A stretch of 64,000 bases of DNA from Blasia pusilla (Eukaryota; Marchantiophyta; Marchantiopsida; Blasiales), in assembly GCA_050084515.1 (NCBI GenBank), contig CM114274.1, positions 29,884,001 to 29,948,000 of the forward strand, written 5' to 3'. The notes under the pieces are model-generated. The model saw nothing but the letters and a program-made list of their open reading frames with translations, searched no databases and was not told the DNA's origin. Made by a program: the position numbers and the translations under genes. Below, one piece after another: positions 48,773 to 59,974 of this stretch (positions are counted from its first letter, which is position 1; each line of letters opens with the position of its first letter).

Positions 48773-49390
48773 TGTCACATCTGAGTAGCCGATAGGCCGA
48801 GATCTATCGTGGATAGGGCGTAGGAGCCAATGGACTATTTTGAGTGTAACTTTATCCCACGGTGTCGGATGAGGTTGAGGATAGGTCCATTGTGTCAGAA
48901 ACGTTTTTTCTGACAACTTTCATTTTGAGGTCTTTCACATCCGGGGACTTGTTGACCAGGTCACCCGCCCCTGATAACATGTGCGCGCAGGTTACCAGGA
49001 GGATAGCTATGCTTAGGGGAACAGCCTTTTGGCTCTTCCCAACCCTATATAAGGGAGGAAGATAGCTTTCCCAAGCCATCTTTCTCATTTTGGGCCGTTG
49101 GAGCACCTCTCTTGTATGTGTGTGAGATAGGACTAGGGTGCTAGCATCCGGATTCCTTGATAGCGTAGGGTGGACGAGGCTCGATATGCCGATGTAGATT
49201 GAGGAGTGGAGTTTTAGGCCGGGTGTGCCATTTTTACTACTCTTTATTTTTTGTTGTGTGATCTCCATGTATATGTATGAGTTGATTTCTGTACATGTGT
49301 GGATCTACCCGTGTGTGGGGAAGATCGGTGTTGTGTGGTGTAGATGTGACCAGCGATGTATGTTGAGTAGTGATATGTATGCGCACGACA
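48773..49390 (+). mobile_element. Solo LTR of the gypsy (methyltransferase/PHD) family
   Basis: 618 bp, TGTCACATCTGA...GCGCACGACA. It is flanked by AAGG on both sides (48,769-48,772 and 49,391-49,394), a 4-bp target duplication. Its first 167 bp match 735-901 and its last 130 bp match 20,450-20,582, which defines the family LTR. A TATA box (TATATAAGG at 49,046) lies in the LTR, followed by the likely R region. It arose by recombination between two LTRs, removing the body. It interrupts dispersed repeat copy 3. Confidence 0.9.
49046..49053 (+). promoter_or_regulatory. LTR TATA box
   Basis: CCCTATATAAGGGAGGAAG inside the solo LTR, at position ~275 of 618, a usual place for the U3 promoter of an LTR. 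Confidence 0.7.
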
Positions 49391-49510
49391 AAGGGGAATG
49401 AGAAAGAAGGGAAAGGTGGGGCCCATACAGACATATCCTTCCATAGGACGGACATAAATCCACGGACACGGACTTTTTGCACATGCAACCTTGCATTTTA
49501 GGGTTCAACG
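49391..49510 (+). repeat. Dispersed repeat, copy 3
   Basis: GGGGAATGAGAAAGAAGGG, CCTTCCATAGGACGGACATAA, ATCCACGGACACGGAC and GCAACCTTG match copies at 30,640 and 27,430. The solo LTR inserted at its left edge. Confidence 0.75.
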
Positions 49511-49819
49511 TCATTGTGTGCGCGTAGATTTAGGCTTGAAAGTGACTCTTGGAGAGTTCCCAATGTGCAAATTTCAGTAAAGAAACTTAAGAGTGCTTGA
49601 TCTTGGATGTAGCTATTGCACAAGAAGTGAACCACGTACTTTTTGTATGATTTATTTGAGTGATTGTCCAATTTCTTCCAAGAATTGGTACAAGAGTGTA
49701 GGTTAGGAAATTTTGGGATAGCACGAAATATTTCTAATGTTTGAGGTGGAGCTATTCCATGGGAAGAAAATTTTTAGGTTTTGGCTATCGAAGATAAGAG
49801 ACTTGCTAACTCAACAAAG

Positions 49820-50420
49820 AGTGTAGAGGGCGTTTGAGAAAAAACCGATGGACAAGAACGCTATACATTGGGAGGACATTGAATTTAGAGTTATTTGCAC
49901 AATGAAGCAGAAGTTGTACACTCTGCGTATGAAAGAAAGTGGAAATCTGATGGTGCATCTGAACACTTTCAATCGAGTTATATGTGAGTTATCCAATCAA
50001 CTATAAAGATTTAAGATAAAGATATATAAAAGCGTTACTATTGTTGATCTCATTGCCTAGTTCTTGGAGCACCTAGTCACTATTCTATTATATGGGAAGA
50101 TACAATAAAGTTGGATGATGTCACTATGACATTGTTGTTCAACGAGTTTAGAAAGATGTTAGGTATGGAGGAGAAAAAGTTGAAAGCTCTTGTTGCGCAA
50201 GGTAGGCCAACTCATGGGAGTCAAAGCAGAGGCATATACAGGTTGAGATGTCGATCTAGCAATAGTTTTGTGAAAGGTAAATGTTAGACCTATGAAAAGG
50301 TAGGCCACATGAAGAAATATGGTACAAAACACCAAAGAAATGACCCACCTAGGAACATACATAGAGAGAAAGCTCAGACATCTGAAGAAGCTAGCGTAGC
50401 AAAGAGATGATTATGTATCG
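49820..50420 (+). pseudogene. Copia gag
   Basis: A frame with many stops reads KQKLYTLRMKESGNLMVHLN, FNRVICELSNQ, LEHLVTILLYGK and a degraded basic/CCHC region near 50,260-50,340 (CQTYEKVGHMKK-like, knuckle cysteines mostly lost). This is the UBN2/retrotran_gag type of copia Gag. It would package RNA. No intact stretch longer than about 50 codons remains. Confidence 0.75.
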
Positions 50421-51470
50421 ATTGTAACTTCCAAAAGAGATATCTTTCATAATGCATGTATTATGAATTCTAGTTGCTCTTACCAAATGTATCCTTGGAA
50501 AGAGTGCTTCAATACATATCGCAACTAGGTTGGTGGAACTCTCTTGATGGGGAACAACATGCCATACCAGATAGTAGGGATTGGTTTTATCCGTATCAAG
50601 ATGTTTGATGGGATTATTCGAACATTGAGTGAGATTAGATATGTTCTAGATTTGCCTAAGAACTTGATTTCTCTTGGTTGTGAGAAAACAGAATGTGACG
50701 AAATGATTGAAATATGTTACAAATCTTGGAGATACCAAGTAAGCTAGTCCGTCTGTGCACTTACAGAAGAGCTTCGATGGAACTTGAACATGGATATGAC
50801 TTGATATACGAGAATGCACTACCGTTGTGGCTCCCGACTATTTCACTACTTGGGAAACTAGGGTTTTTTACCTTTTTTCTTCGTTTAGGATTATCTAACC
50901 CTATATTGCATCAAGATGCCCCACACCCTGATGCAATATAGGGCTAGATAATCCTAGTAACGCTACTCCATAAACCAACTACGTCATATTACTATAACTC
51001 CTTCGACGTCATATTACTATGACTCCTTTGATGTCTAAGTCAGAACCATCAATTTAGGCTTCTCCTCATATAAGGGGGTCGATCACATTAATGGTGCTGA
51101 GAATAGTGGATGTCAAGAATTCCAACATTGGTGTGTTGGATGATAATGGCTACAAATGAGCACTCGAGAGGGCAATTCTAACAGTTTCAAAAGGAGCCTT
51201 GATCTTGATGAAAGGCAAGAAGGTTGGAACCATGTACAATCTCAAAGATGAAACATTAATGTACATGGAGCTACAATAACATCCACAATAGACGGAGATG
51301 TAACATATATGACAAAATTTTGGCACCTAAAATTGGGTCATATGAGCAAACATGGATTAAGGAAAATCTGAGTTCCTCAAAGGAATGAAGTATGATAAGT
51401 TGGATTTCTATGAACAGTGTATATTTGGAAAACAATGTATAGTGAACTTTAGTATTGGTGTACATCGGAG
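50421..51470 (+). pseudogene. Copia protease and GAG-pre-integrase, split by a solo LTR
   Basis: NSSCSYQM (normally DSGCS-HM, so the catalytic Asp is lost) is followed by [37 protein letters not shown] and LPKNLISLG. After the LTR insertion the frame resumes with VLDDNGYK, VSKGALILMKGKKVGTMYNL and HLKLGHMSKHGL (HHCC start), then FYEQCIFGKQ. Removing the LTR and one TTGGT copy joins LISLG to VLDDNGYK exactly. Confidence 0.85.
50679..51127 (-). mobile_element. Solo copia LTR with perfect TTGGT target duplication
   Basis: 449 bp; reads TGTTGGAATTC...TTTTCTCACA on the minus strand. TTGGT flanks it at 50,674-50,678 and 51,128-51,132. The same LTR family in the opposite orientation starts the copia element at 58,880. 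It contains a foldback with 27-bp arms (50,887-50,913 / 50,929-50,955, one mismatch), which is not present in full in the 59-kb copy. Confidence 0.9.
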
Positions 51471-52320
51471 AGAGGGAGCTCTATTTTATATACATATAGA
51501 TGTCTGGAGTCTTGAATTTATTGCTTCTTACTCATGAGCATTTTATTTTGTCACCTTTATGGATTATTAGTCTAGAAAGGTATGGATTTGCTTCTTGGAG
51601 AAGAAATCAAAAGTCTATCTCTTCACAAAATGGAAGACAATGGTAGACACTTGATCTTTTGACCGGCCAAAAGATAAAGTATATTTAATTTAACAATGGT
51701 GGAGAGTATCGATCTAGGGGATTTGAACAATTCTTTGAGGGGCAAGGTATCATCCAACATTTTACCACTCCTAGTACGTCTCAACAAAATAGAGTGGCAT
51801 AGCGGATAAATTAAACACTATTGGAGAGAGAGTGTAGTCTATTGAGCAATGCGGGAATGAAGAAAAGCTTATGGATTTTTTTTAAAAATATTGCTTGTTA
51901 TCTAATAAAGATTTCCGTTGGTACTACTCTTGGAGTTAAAATTTCTATAAAGTAGTGGCTTGGTACTCTCGCAAATTACTCTTTACTTAGAGTGTTTGGA
52001 TGCCATGTATATATTTGTGTTCAACAAGACAAGAGGTCTAAGTTAGACCCAAGGGCTAGAAAGTGCACCTTTCTAAGATATCAGAAGAGAGTGAAAGGGT
52101 ATAGATTGTGGGATCCTAGTACATGCAAGATTATTGTGAATAGAGATATGTCCTTTGATGAGAAGGCAATTTTGGAAACCCATCTTATAAGTGAGGTAGA
52201 GATGAGAGTCCAATGTTCGAGGCTAGAGGTGGATGTAGACATTCAAGATATGAGTATCCCATATTCAGAGAGTCTTGTTGCAGTTTAGACTACACCATAG
52301 CTTCGTAGGTTAGATAGACC
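51471..52320 (+). pseudogene. Copia integrase core and C-terminal region
   Basis: Very decayed core (KVWICFLEKKSKVYLF, RYHPTFYHS, IADKLNTIGERV-type remnants), then a clear distal block at 51,992-52,288: VFGCHVYICVQQDKRSKLDP, RARKCTFLRY, VKGYRLWDPSTCKIIVNRDM. The latter is the usual link between copia integrase and RT (CKCIFLGY.. and GYRLWDP). It would insert element DNA. Confidence 0.8.
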
Positions 52321-52499
52321 TAGGATACCCCCAAATATTTGGGATTTTTGTCAACAAATATTGTTTCATTTTCCCTTCTTATAGAGAATGACAAGCCTTC
52401 ATGTAACGAAGAGGCCTTCGACATTCAAGGGCGGTCAAGATGGATGTTTGATATGGAGGCAAAGATAAAGCCTCTTTGATACAATCACACTTGAGACTT

Positions 52500-53160
52500 A
52501 GTGTGCCTGCCTAAGGATAAGAAGGCAATTGGATGTAGATCTGATGACAAAAAACCCAATTGTTAGGCTCAAGTATCCGAGGAAGGAAAAACTTCCTAAG
52601 GTTGGTGGAAATAGATTCAAGGAAAGACTTGTGGAAAAGGAATATATCCAAAGGGAAGACATTGACTTCAATGAGATTTTCTCACCAGTGGTAAGGATTG
52701 CATCCATTTGTGTATTTCTAAGCATAGGAGCTCGATATTACCTAGAGTTGGAGCAACTTGATGTTACAACTGCCTTCTTGTATGGAGAGCTCAAGGAGGA
52801 GATGTACATGCAATAGCTTGAGGGATTTGAAATACATGGGAAGAAGAATTTGGTGTGTACATTGAATAATTCCTTGTACGGATTGAAGCACACTCTGAGG
52901 TGTAGGTATAAGAAATTTGATACATTTATGAGAGTACATGAATATACTTATAGTGAGTATGACTCTTGTGTGTATTTGAGGAAGATAGAGAGAGGTGTTA
53001 ATTTTGGTTATATTTTCTTGATGTTATATGTTGATGATATGCTCATTGCTATTGAGCATATATATGAAAGATATTGCTCAATCGAAGAGACAACTGAGCA
53101 AGGAGTTCATCATGAAGGAATCGGATCCTTCAAAGAGCTTTCTTGGGATAGATATCCATA
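52500..53160 (+). pseudogene. Copia reverse transcriptase
   Basis: RFKERLVEKEYIQREDIDFN (the KARLVAKG-Q-GIDY block), EIFSPVVRIASICVFLSIGA, LEQLDVTTAFLYGELKEEMY (first Asp), GFEIHGKKNLVCTLNNSLYG, FLMLYVDDMLIAIEH (YVDD intact). One TAG at 52,813 and a few shifts. It is the RVT_2 type. Confidence 0.92.
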
Positions 53161-53890
53161 AAGATCGGAAGAATAGATAGTTGTGGGTGTCTTAGAGGAA
53201 GTACCTTAAGAAGATACTTGAACGATTTTCCATGGAGAATGCTAAATATGTGAGCACTCCTATAAATAGTCATTTAGACTCTCTTCAGTTGATTGTCTTG
53301 TTACTCAAAGTGAAAGGAGGCGCAATGTGAGATATTCATTATGAGAGCATGGTTGGAAGTTTGATGTATATTATGACATATTTACGACCATATATCTTGT
53401 TTGTTATGAGTGTGGTTAGCAAGTTTATGTCAAACTAAGGGAAGCAAGTTTGAGCAACATTGGGAAGCAATGAAGTGGATTCTTTGTACTTAAAAGGGAT
53501 AGTGGATATAGGAATTATCATTGATGGTAGAGTTGATGGAGTTGGAGCTCCACTTGGTTATGTGGATTATGAGTTTGTAGGAGATTTGGAAAAAAGGAGG
53601 TCCACCATTTTTTTTGTGTACATATTAGTGGGTAGACTAGTTAGTTGAAAGTCCACACTACAAGTCTTTACAATACAATCTACCACATAGGCTAAGTATA
53701 TGGCTGCATTAGAGGCAGTTAAGGATGCTATTTGGTTTGTCTCTCTTGCACAACCAACTACAAAATAAGATTGTGCAACTTTTCACGTCTTTTAGGATGG
53801 ATCGATGAGTATCCATAGAGCAACTTCAAGGATATATATTGGAGGACAACCTCAAGAGGTTGAGGACGATGTGTTGAGGCCTCGGTTAAC
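53161..53890 (+). pseudogene. Copia RT tail and RNase H
   Basis: Across frames: GIDIHKDRKNRQLWVSQRKY, LERFSMENAKYVSTPINSHL, SMVGSLMYIMTYLRPYILFV, LGYVDYEFVGDLEKRRST and AKYMAALEAVKDAIW. These are the normal RT thumb and copia RNase H (GY.D.D.AGD..RRST, Y.A...A..E..W). Frame is lost several times. Confidence 0.85.
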
Positions 53891-55225
53891 TTGAGACTCG
53901 TTTGGCACCACTTTCTTGGCCACATCCTCCTTGATTGAATGGTACCACATACGGGGTCCTTCAGAGACCTAACATGAACACATATCTTTATGTACTCAAA
54001 TATAGAAGTGATATCATGTATTGTGAAGAAAATGTAAGCCGAAATGCTCTAATAGAAAAAGTGGAAGCTTGATGATGAGGACATCTATGGTCACTCAAGG
54101 GTATGGTCGCATCGATTGTGTAAGGAATCTTTTCATTTTTTGGGGGAAATTGGGGGTATTGACTTCCCCATTTTTTTCTAAGAAAGTGCTGCGAGATGTA
54201 ATCCAAGGACCATAGGATGGAAGAACTTGTAAAGTGCATAACCATGATAGATTTCTATTAAGGAGGTGTTTTGGGGAGATGACGTCCAATTGGAAAGGAA
54301 GAGGTCCAATTCTTTCCATTGGAAATAGTCAGAGACTCTCTTCACAATGACACTTAGATGTTAACAAAAAGCCTAGATGTTAACAAAAAGCCTAGATGTT
54401 GATGAAGGAAATAAACCTTGTTCTCGGGGAGTAAAATTTTCTACTTGTACTTGGGGAGCCAAACTACACAGAGCTTAGGAGAACTCATGGACATTACAGA
54501 GTTTGTTATGCCATGCGCACTCACAATTCAAGAATAGATCGGTGATAATGATGAATGAATGGATCAGATCATGGAGCAAAGTCTTACATAAAAACTACCA
54601 AATTAATAAAATCCTAAATTATTCAAATAATCAAGGGAATAAAGGGCATGTCTTATTTGAAAAGACCTAAATTGAAGGTGTTATCATCTTGAATAGGTGT
54701 CTTATTTGAAAACACCTCTTTAAAATGATAAATGTATCATCTTAAATCGGTGTCTTAAATCATCGTCACGCCCCAATGTAAGCAGCCAACTTAAGAAGTG
54801 CAGACCTCCGATCCCACTACTCGCCCTCTATATCTCTCGTTTCCCTCCCCTCGGCCGAAGGCCTTAAATTGCTTCGATCTTGCATTTATTGCGAGACCCC
54901 ATACCTTCAACGTAGAAGACTCGGGCACATAGTTAAAAAATCCATTTCATAAGTAAATAACAAAGTCCTCTACATATCACCATGGCAGGTTGTTGAGCTA
55001 GTGGGGTGGGTCATGGGTTGGGGGCGTAGTGACTTGGGTACGAGTCTGGCTAGACAATCTATGGGCTTCCCCCTCAGGTGAAGACCGGTCTGGCCTTGTG
55101 TGGCCTAATCTTGTATCTTTCCAATCCGAAGGCCCTTTGGACCTAACCTAACTCTTTCAACATAGCATGGATTGCAAACTACAATATAGTCACTGGAATC
55201 TCAAACCTTTGAATCTCATTGAATC
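53891..55225. other. Noncoding spacer with small repeats
   Basis: Three tandem copies of GCCTAGATGTTAACAAAAA at 54,352-54,405; diverged GGTGTCTTATTTGAAAA-type repeats at 54,640-54,760. I see no gene. Part may be the 3' LTR region of the copia element. Confidence 0.45.
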
Positions 55226-55263
55226 TCATGGCAAGCCTCCTCACGTGAGGAGGCTTGCCATGA
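55226..55263. repeat. 38-bp perfect palindrome
   Basis: TCATGGCAAGCCTCCTCAC followed by its exact reverse complement, no spacer. Self-pairs completely. No flanking repeat identifies it as a transposon end. Confidence 0.95.
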
Positions 55264-55453
55264 CTCTCCCCTATACAGTGACATGGGGCAATAATGGTAC
55301 ACCCTCTTTCTCTCTCCCTCTCTCGTGCGCGCGTAGACACATAAGCTTCTCATTGTGACGAGCATACAAACTGTTCATCAATCAATCATCTCATTCAATT
55401 CTATTTTGAAGATCAAATTAAATACTTCGGTGGATTGACAGGTTAATGCAGGA

Positions 55454-55687
55454 TTGCAAATCCGTAACAATCATCCGCGTTCAAGTATGGTGAATTTTAG
55501 GTCTTCCGCAACTACAATAGGGCTATCATCGAGCGGAGGTTCGGCGATGCCGATGAGATCGGTGGGAGGAGGAGGAGGAGGAGGAGGAGGAGGAGGAGGA
55601 GGAGGAGGAGGAAGAGAAGATATTCAAAGTCCTAATCTTGTTTTGGTGCAGGAAAATCCTGCACCCATGCACTCCAATTTGCTTTAG
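55454..55687 (+). other. Open frame with (GGA)n polyglycine tract, coding status unknown
   Basis: 78 codons: a Ser-rich start (SSATTIGLSSSGGSAMPMRS) followed by about 16 glycines from (GGA)n at 55,564-55,613, then REDIQSPNLVLVQENPAP. It could be an exon of a host gene, since nothing around it looks like a transposon, but I see no partner exons or domain. The next 450 bp (55,690-56,190) show no recognised coding. Confidence 0.25.
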
Positions 55688-56192
55688 GGTCTCTGATCGC
55701 ATACCGGACCATCACCATTTCAGACGTACCATGGCGGCTCTGATGCGAGTGACGAGAGGCACAATCTTCAAAGTCGACGCAACCGTGAATTTCTCCACAA
55801 TCGGCAGTGGACATGCTCGCGCATAATCAGCGACTCGTGTTTGTGCCTCACAATCATCTACATAATCTTCCTTTGCCTTATGCGCATTACTTCCACCATA
55901 TGCAAAACCCTCATAGCTATCCCTAGATCCCTCTCTTGAATCCCTATCCCACTCGACGATCTGCGTAGTATCACGGCTAGGGATACATTTTCATGCATCA
56001 TAATCACCACCTTCATGTAAACATCCAGTAACTCCATCTTCCCTTATCATCTCACATCACCAATATTCATCTCCGCGATGCTCAACTTCAAAGCTTGACA
56101 CTCTGGAGCGATTCCAACTGTGCCTCACCTTCACCATACACAATCTAATCCTGAATTCGAGAGCACCGTCACCGCACAAATTTGGTGTCTCC

Positions 56193-56300
<108 letters not shown>

Positions 56301-57087
56301 CAACATTGATACTCCAAGTTTGATCCCTCCGCATGTACACTCCCAAATCACAAATTCTCTTTGCCAAAAGTCAGATCGGTTGTTATTAGCTTGAATATGT
56401 CTCTAATGCCCAAGATAAGGTGCCAGACTATCAGCCAAACTTCCTCCTACCTTCCTTACCGTGGTTGAAAATAATAAATTTGTGGAATGTGTTACCATGG
56501 TGATGGGTGCTTACACTACTAAATGAATAGACAAAGCATGAACTTCAAGGCGGAAGCTCACGAGACCTGTCATGGGGCGTGTCCACGAGACATGATGATA
56601 GATAGCAATTGCCTATGATTCGGTCCTAGACTGATAATTCTAAAGGTGTCTATGATAACTTGTCGAGGAGAACAACATGTTGTTTCAGCTATGGAAGCCG
56701 AAATTTGGTTTATACATGGGACTCGGAAGGCTAGTCTATGCACACATCCTGAAACAAAAGATGAGAAAATCGTTACAAGGAACCATCGTCTATGCCTCTA
56801 TGACGGCCTTCGAGGAAATTGATGGACGAGAGTCTCTAGGGGGCGCGAGGTCTCGTTTCTCGTCGACTTCACCTCGTAATTTTCGAGAGCGGTGTGTTGG
56901 AATCCATATTCTTTTCCCGAGCACCAAATGCACATACGTGCAAAAGTGATGAAGAGATTTGTGATTGCCAGGGGTTAGCTCTTTTTGTCAAGAGTGGTAG
57001 GGTTTTCGAGATCTTCAAAGCATGCTGCCAAAGACTCATAGCTAGAGGGAGCGAGGACAGAGAAATTGGTCTGCATTCCCTACCTTA

Positions 57088-57300
57088 TCACCAATGCTTT
57101 GAATCACTGTCTAGCTTCTGTGATTGCATTATGGTTGCTATAAAATCAGTGAGGCGCATCTCATCGATGTAGAGAATGCACGGTGATCGCACGCGCACAG
57201 CCTTGAAAGTGAGCTTCCGTAGATCGTCGAGCCAAACCTCACCAATCTTGGGGACTAAAAAGAAACTTACGGATGCAATCCCTCGGACCACATAAATCAA
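57088..57300 (-). pseudogene. Possible AAA+ ATPase fragment
   Basis: The minus strand gives PKIGEVWLDDLRKLTFKAVR, then RVRSPCILYIDEM. The last phrase has the form of a Walker B motif (four hydrophobics, then D-E) preceded by the usual helix (E..LR.LF..A.....PCI-). No Walker A is visible upstream and the frame stops on both sides, so if real it is a single captured or relic exon. Similarity to FtsH/AAA proteins is only by eye. Confidence 0.3.
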
Positions 57301-58879
57301 AGCTATTGGAAATGTAAATGGAATGTTTCGGTGAAAAATTTTACCACCTTCAATCTAGCGCTCCTTCAATCTAGTGTTGCGTCCTCCTTCTCCTTCACTT
57401 CCTTCGATGACTCTACTCCACATTTGAAAGCGCACAGCTGATTTAAGGTCATTCTAAAGCTAGTAAGGAAACCAGGTGTCATACCATGCCTTGTCACTTC
57501 AAAAGGGGTACTCTTAAATTACCTAACTGACATGTGTCCAATGCAAATAAAATATAATGAGATCCTCATTCAATAATAGGGACACCGAGAGTCTCCTTTA
57601 GCCTCTTCTTGTCTCATTCAAAAATAAGAATACGGAAGAGTTCAGAATACCCTGTACTTGTTTGAGAGACAAATCCAAAGGAGCTCGAGGCAAGAAGTAA
57701 GTATTAGCTCTCAAATTTTAGTATGGAGTAGCACTTTTTTTAAAGGAAAACTTCACTTCTTATAGACGGGTCCTTTTTTTCTTCTTTCCCCATGTAGTAA
57801 CCCCTCATGTTTCAATAAGAGTATAGATATTGGCACTGTAAGGACTTCCTAATGTCTTTGTAGGTGCAAGTGTTAGACTTCCAAACCTTGCATACCTCCT
57901 CTTGTTCCCCGTGGGCATCAAAGACAAGAGCAACACGGGAAGTTTTTGAATTATGAAGGTTGCAGTTTTGATTGAAATGATTTTTTGATTCAAATTATGA
58001 ACACTATTTGAATTTGTATTTACATGCATAACATTCGCCTGTAGTGTATTTTAATACCCAAATATTTTTTAGGTGTTTGTTATTTTTGCAAATTCTCAAG
58101 GAGAGAAGAATCTTTGATTGGATATTTTTTTATTAAATAGAATTTCCATGCCTATTTTAGTTTAAAAATATAAGGACAGAATTTTGCTTAAGAGAAAATA
58201 TTCCCACCTTAATATTCTTTAGATTTTCTTGATTTCACATTTAAAAATGTGAAAATATTTCCCAAAGTGAAGAGTTTCAAAATTTATGGTTGTAACAATA
58301 AATTAGAAGATTTTAAAATAAAAATAAAATGAATGGCAATGAGGAGAAATATAAAAATTTAATCTTGGCTTTCTTTGTTTTTAAGAGAAAATATTGTATA
58401 CAGTTTTGTGGACTTAAATGAGAATTTGTCTTCCCATGTTTAACTATGTTAAAACCATTGGGGGTAAGGATTGGCATAAGAAAATCCTAAGTTATCCCAA
58501 AATGATCTTCTTATTCTTCATTTTTTAGGAGCTTCATTTTTCTTCTTCTTTTTCTAAATTTTCTTTTTTTAGTTTCTTCCCTTTAACTATGATTTTTGAA
58601 AGATTTAACAAATTATTGGGCATTTTATTTAATTGAACCCAATTAAAAAAAATTCCTATGAATAAGAAATTGTATTTATGTGTATTCATGTTTTTTAGGG
58701 GTTTTTTCACAATGTCTCTAGAGATAAATTTTATTAGATTAGATCATTTTCTTATTAAGAAAAATTACTTTACTTATCTTTTTATTAATTTTTAATTTTG
58801 ATGTATTTTTAAATATTCCTACATTAATATGCTTTAGATTGACTTGTATTTCAAAAATCAAAAATAAAAAAGTTTAGAA
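57301..58879. other. AT-rich noncoding DNA
   Basis: AT-rich, with poly-T and poly-A runs (58,060-58,870). No coding recognised. Confidence 0.5.
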
Positions 58880-59270
58880 TGTTGGATTCTCAACATCCAT
58901 TTTTCTCAGCACAATTAATCCGATCAGCCCCTTAGTATAAAGAGAAGCCTAGATTGATGGTTCTAACTTAGACGTCCAAGGAGTCATAGTAATATGACAT
59001 AATTGTTTTGGGGAGAAGCGTTATTAGGATTATCTAACCCTATGTTGTAGTTGGGTACCCCGCAGCCTGATGCAATCATTTTTTCTATAAATAAAAATAA
59101 AGAAAATAGGTAAAAATCCTTAGTGTCCCAAGTAGTCAAATAGTCGCGAGCAGTAGCAGTAGTGCATTCTTGTATGTCGAGTTATCTTTATGTTCACGTT
59201 CCATCAAAGCTCTTCTTTGAGTACACAAACAGACTAGGCCATTTTGTATTCCAAGAAGATTTGTAACAAA
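58880..59270 (+). repeat. Copia 5' LTR (3' boundary uncertain)
   Basis: Matches the reverse complement of 50,715-51,127: AGAAGCCTAGATTGATGGTTCT, GGAGTCATAGTAATATGAC, GCGTTATTAGGATTATCTA, CTACTTGGGAC-reverse blocks and AAGATTTGTAACA. A 22-bp AT palindrome (GATAGTATATATATATACTATC, 59,278-59,299) lies where the LTR should end. Confidence 0.75.
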
Positions 59271-59359
59271 TTTCAATGATAGTATATATATATACTATCA
59301 GTTTTACGAATGTAATTGATTGGTTATGTCATGACATGCAACATACGACCACTCTTGTT

Positions 59360-59910
59360 GAGGCATGTAACATTTCAAATAACAAGTATGAAACTAGGAA
59401 TGAGACTCGGATTCTAAATCTAGAGAAACAGCTTACGTTGAGAAATTTTCAGAAGGAGAAAACATAAAGCAATTTTTTATGGAGATCAAGAATCTTCAAG
59501 ATCATATGGCGCCTGTAGAAATTTTGAATTCTAGCAAAGATTTTGCACATCATTGTATAAGGATTTTTCCTCCGAGATATGATATTTTGGTCACTACTTT
59601 AAATACTCAAGTAAGACCCACGCCGCTTACTTTTGAGAAACTTAGTGCAATGTTGGTAGAAGAGGAAATGTGCTTCAAAGCCAGAGAGGGAAGTGATGTA
59701 GCATTTACTGCCAACATACAAAGAGGTAGAAATCATGATTATAGTCCAAATATCAAGAAGAAATTTCCAAAGAAAGCCTTCAAATGATTTTATTGTGGTA
59801 AAATAGGTCATCTAATCAGAGATTGTAGAAAGAGGAGCTAGGATGAGAAGAATGGATGTTTAAGACCTAATAAGGAGCTTGGAAATTCTGCATAACTAGA
59901 AGAACATGAG
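59360..59910 (+). pseudogene. Copia gag, C-terminal half
   Basis: Frame 59,479-59,787: IKNLQDHMAPVEILNSSKDF, HHCIRIFPPRYDILVTTLNT, TFEKLSAMLVEEEMCFKARE, then a basic region. The zinc knuckle reads (stop)FYCGKIGHLIRDCRKR: the first Cys codon of CX2CX4HX4C has become TGA at 59,785. Upstream, NLEKQLTLRNFQKEKT marks the preceding helix. The N-terminal part is missing. Confidence 0.8.
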
Positions 59911-59974
59911 ATAGATATTTGGATAGTAGCAATTGAAGAGTTTTGCACATAGGCTAAACATTCCACTAAGTCAA

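Larger units (their letters stand above)
49540..53890 (+). mobile_element. Decayed Ty1/copia element
   Basis: Order: gag, protease/GAG-pre-integrase, integrase, RT, RNase H, all plus strand; integrase before RT defines copia. I could not delimit its own LTRs. A foreign copia LTR (50,679-51,127) splits the GAG-pre-integrase block. Stops are frequent, about one every 30-60 codons, so this is an old copy. Confidence 0.85.
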
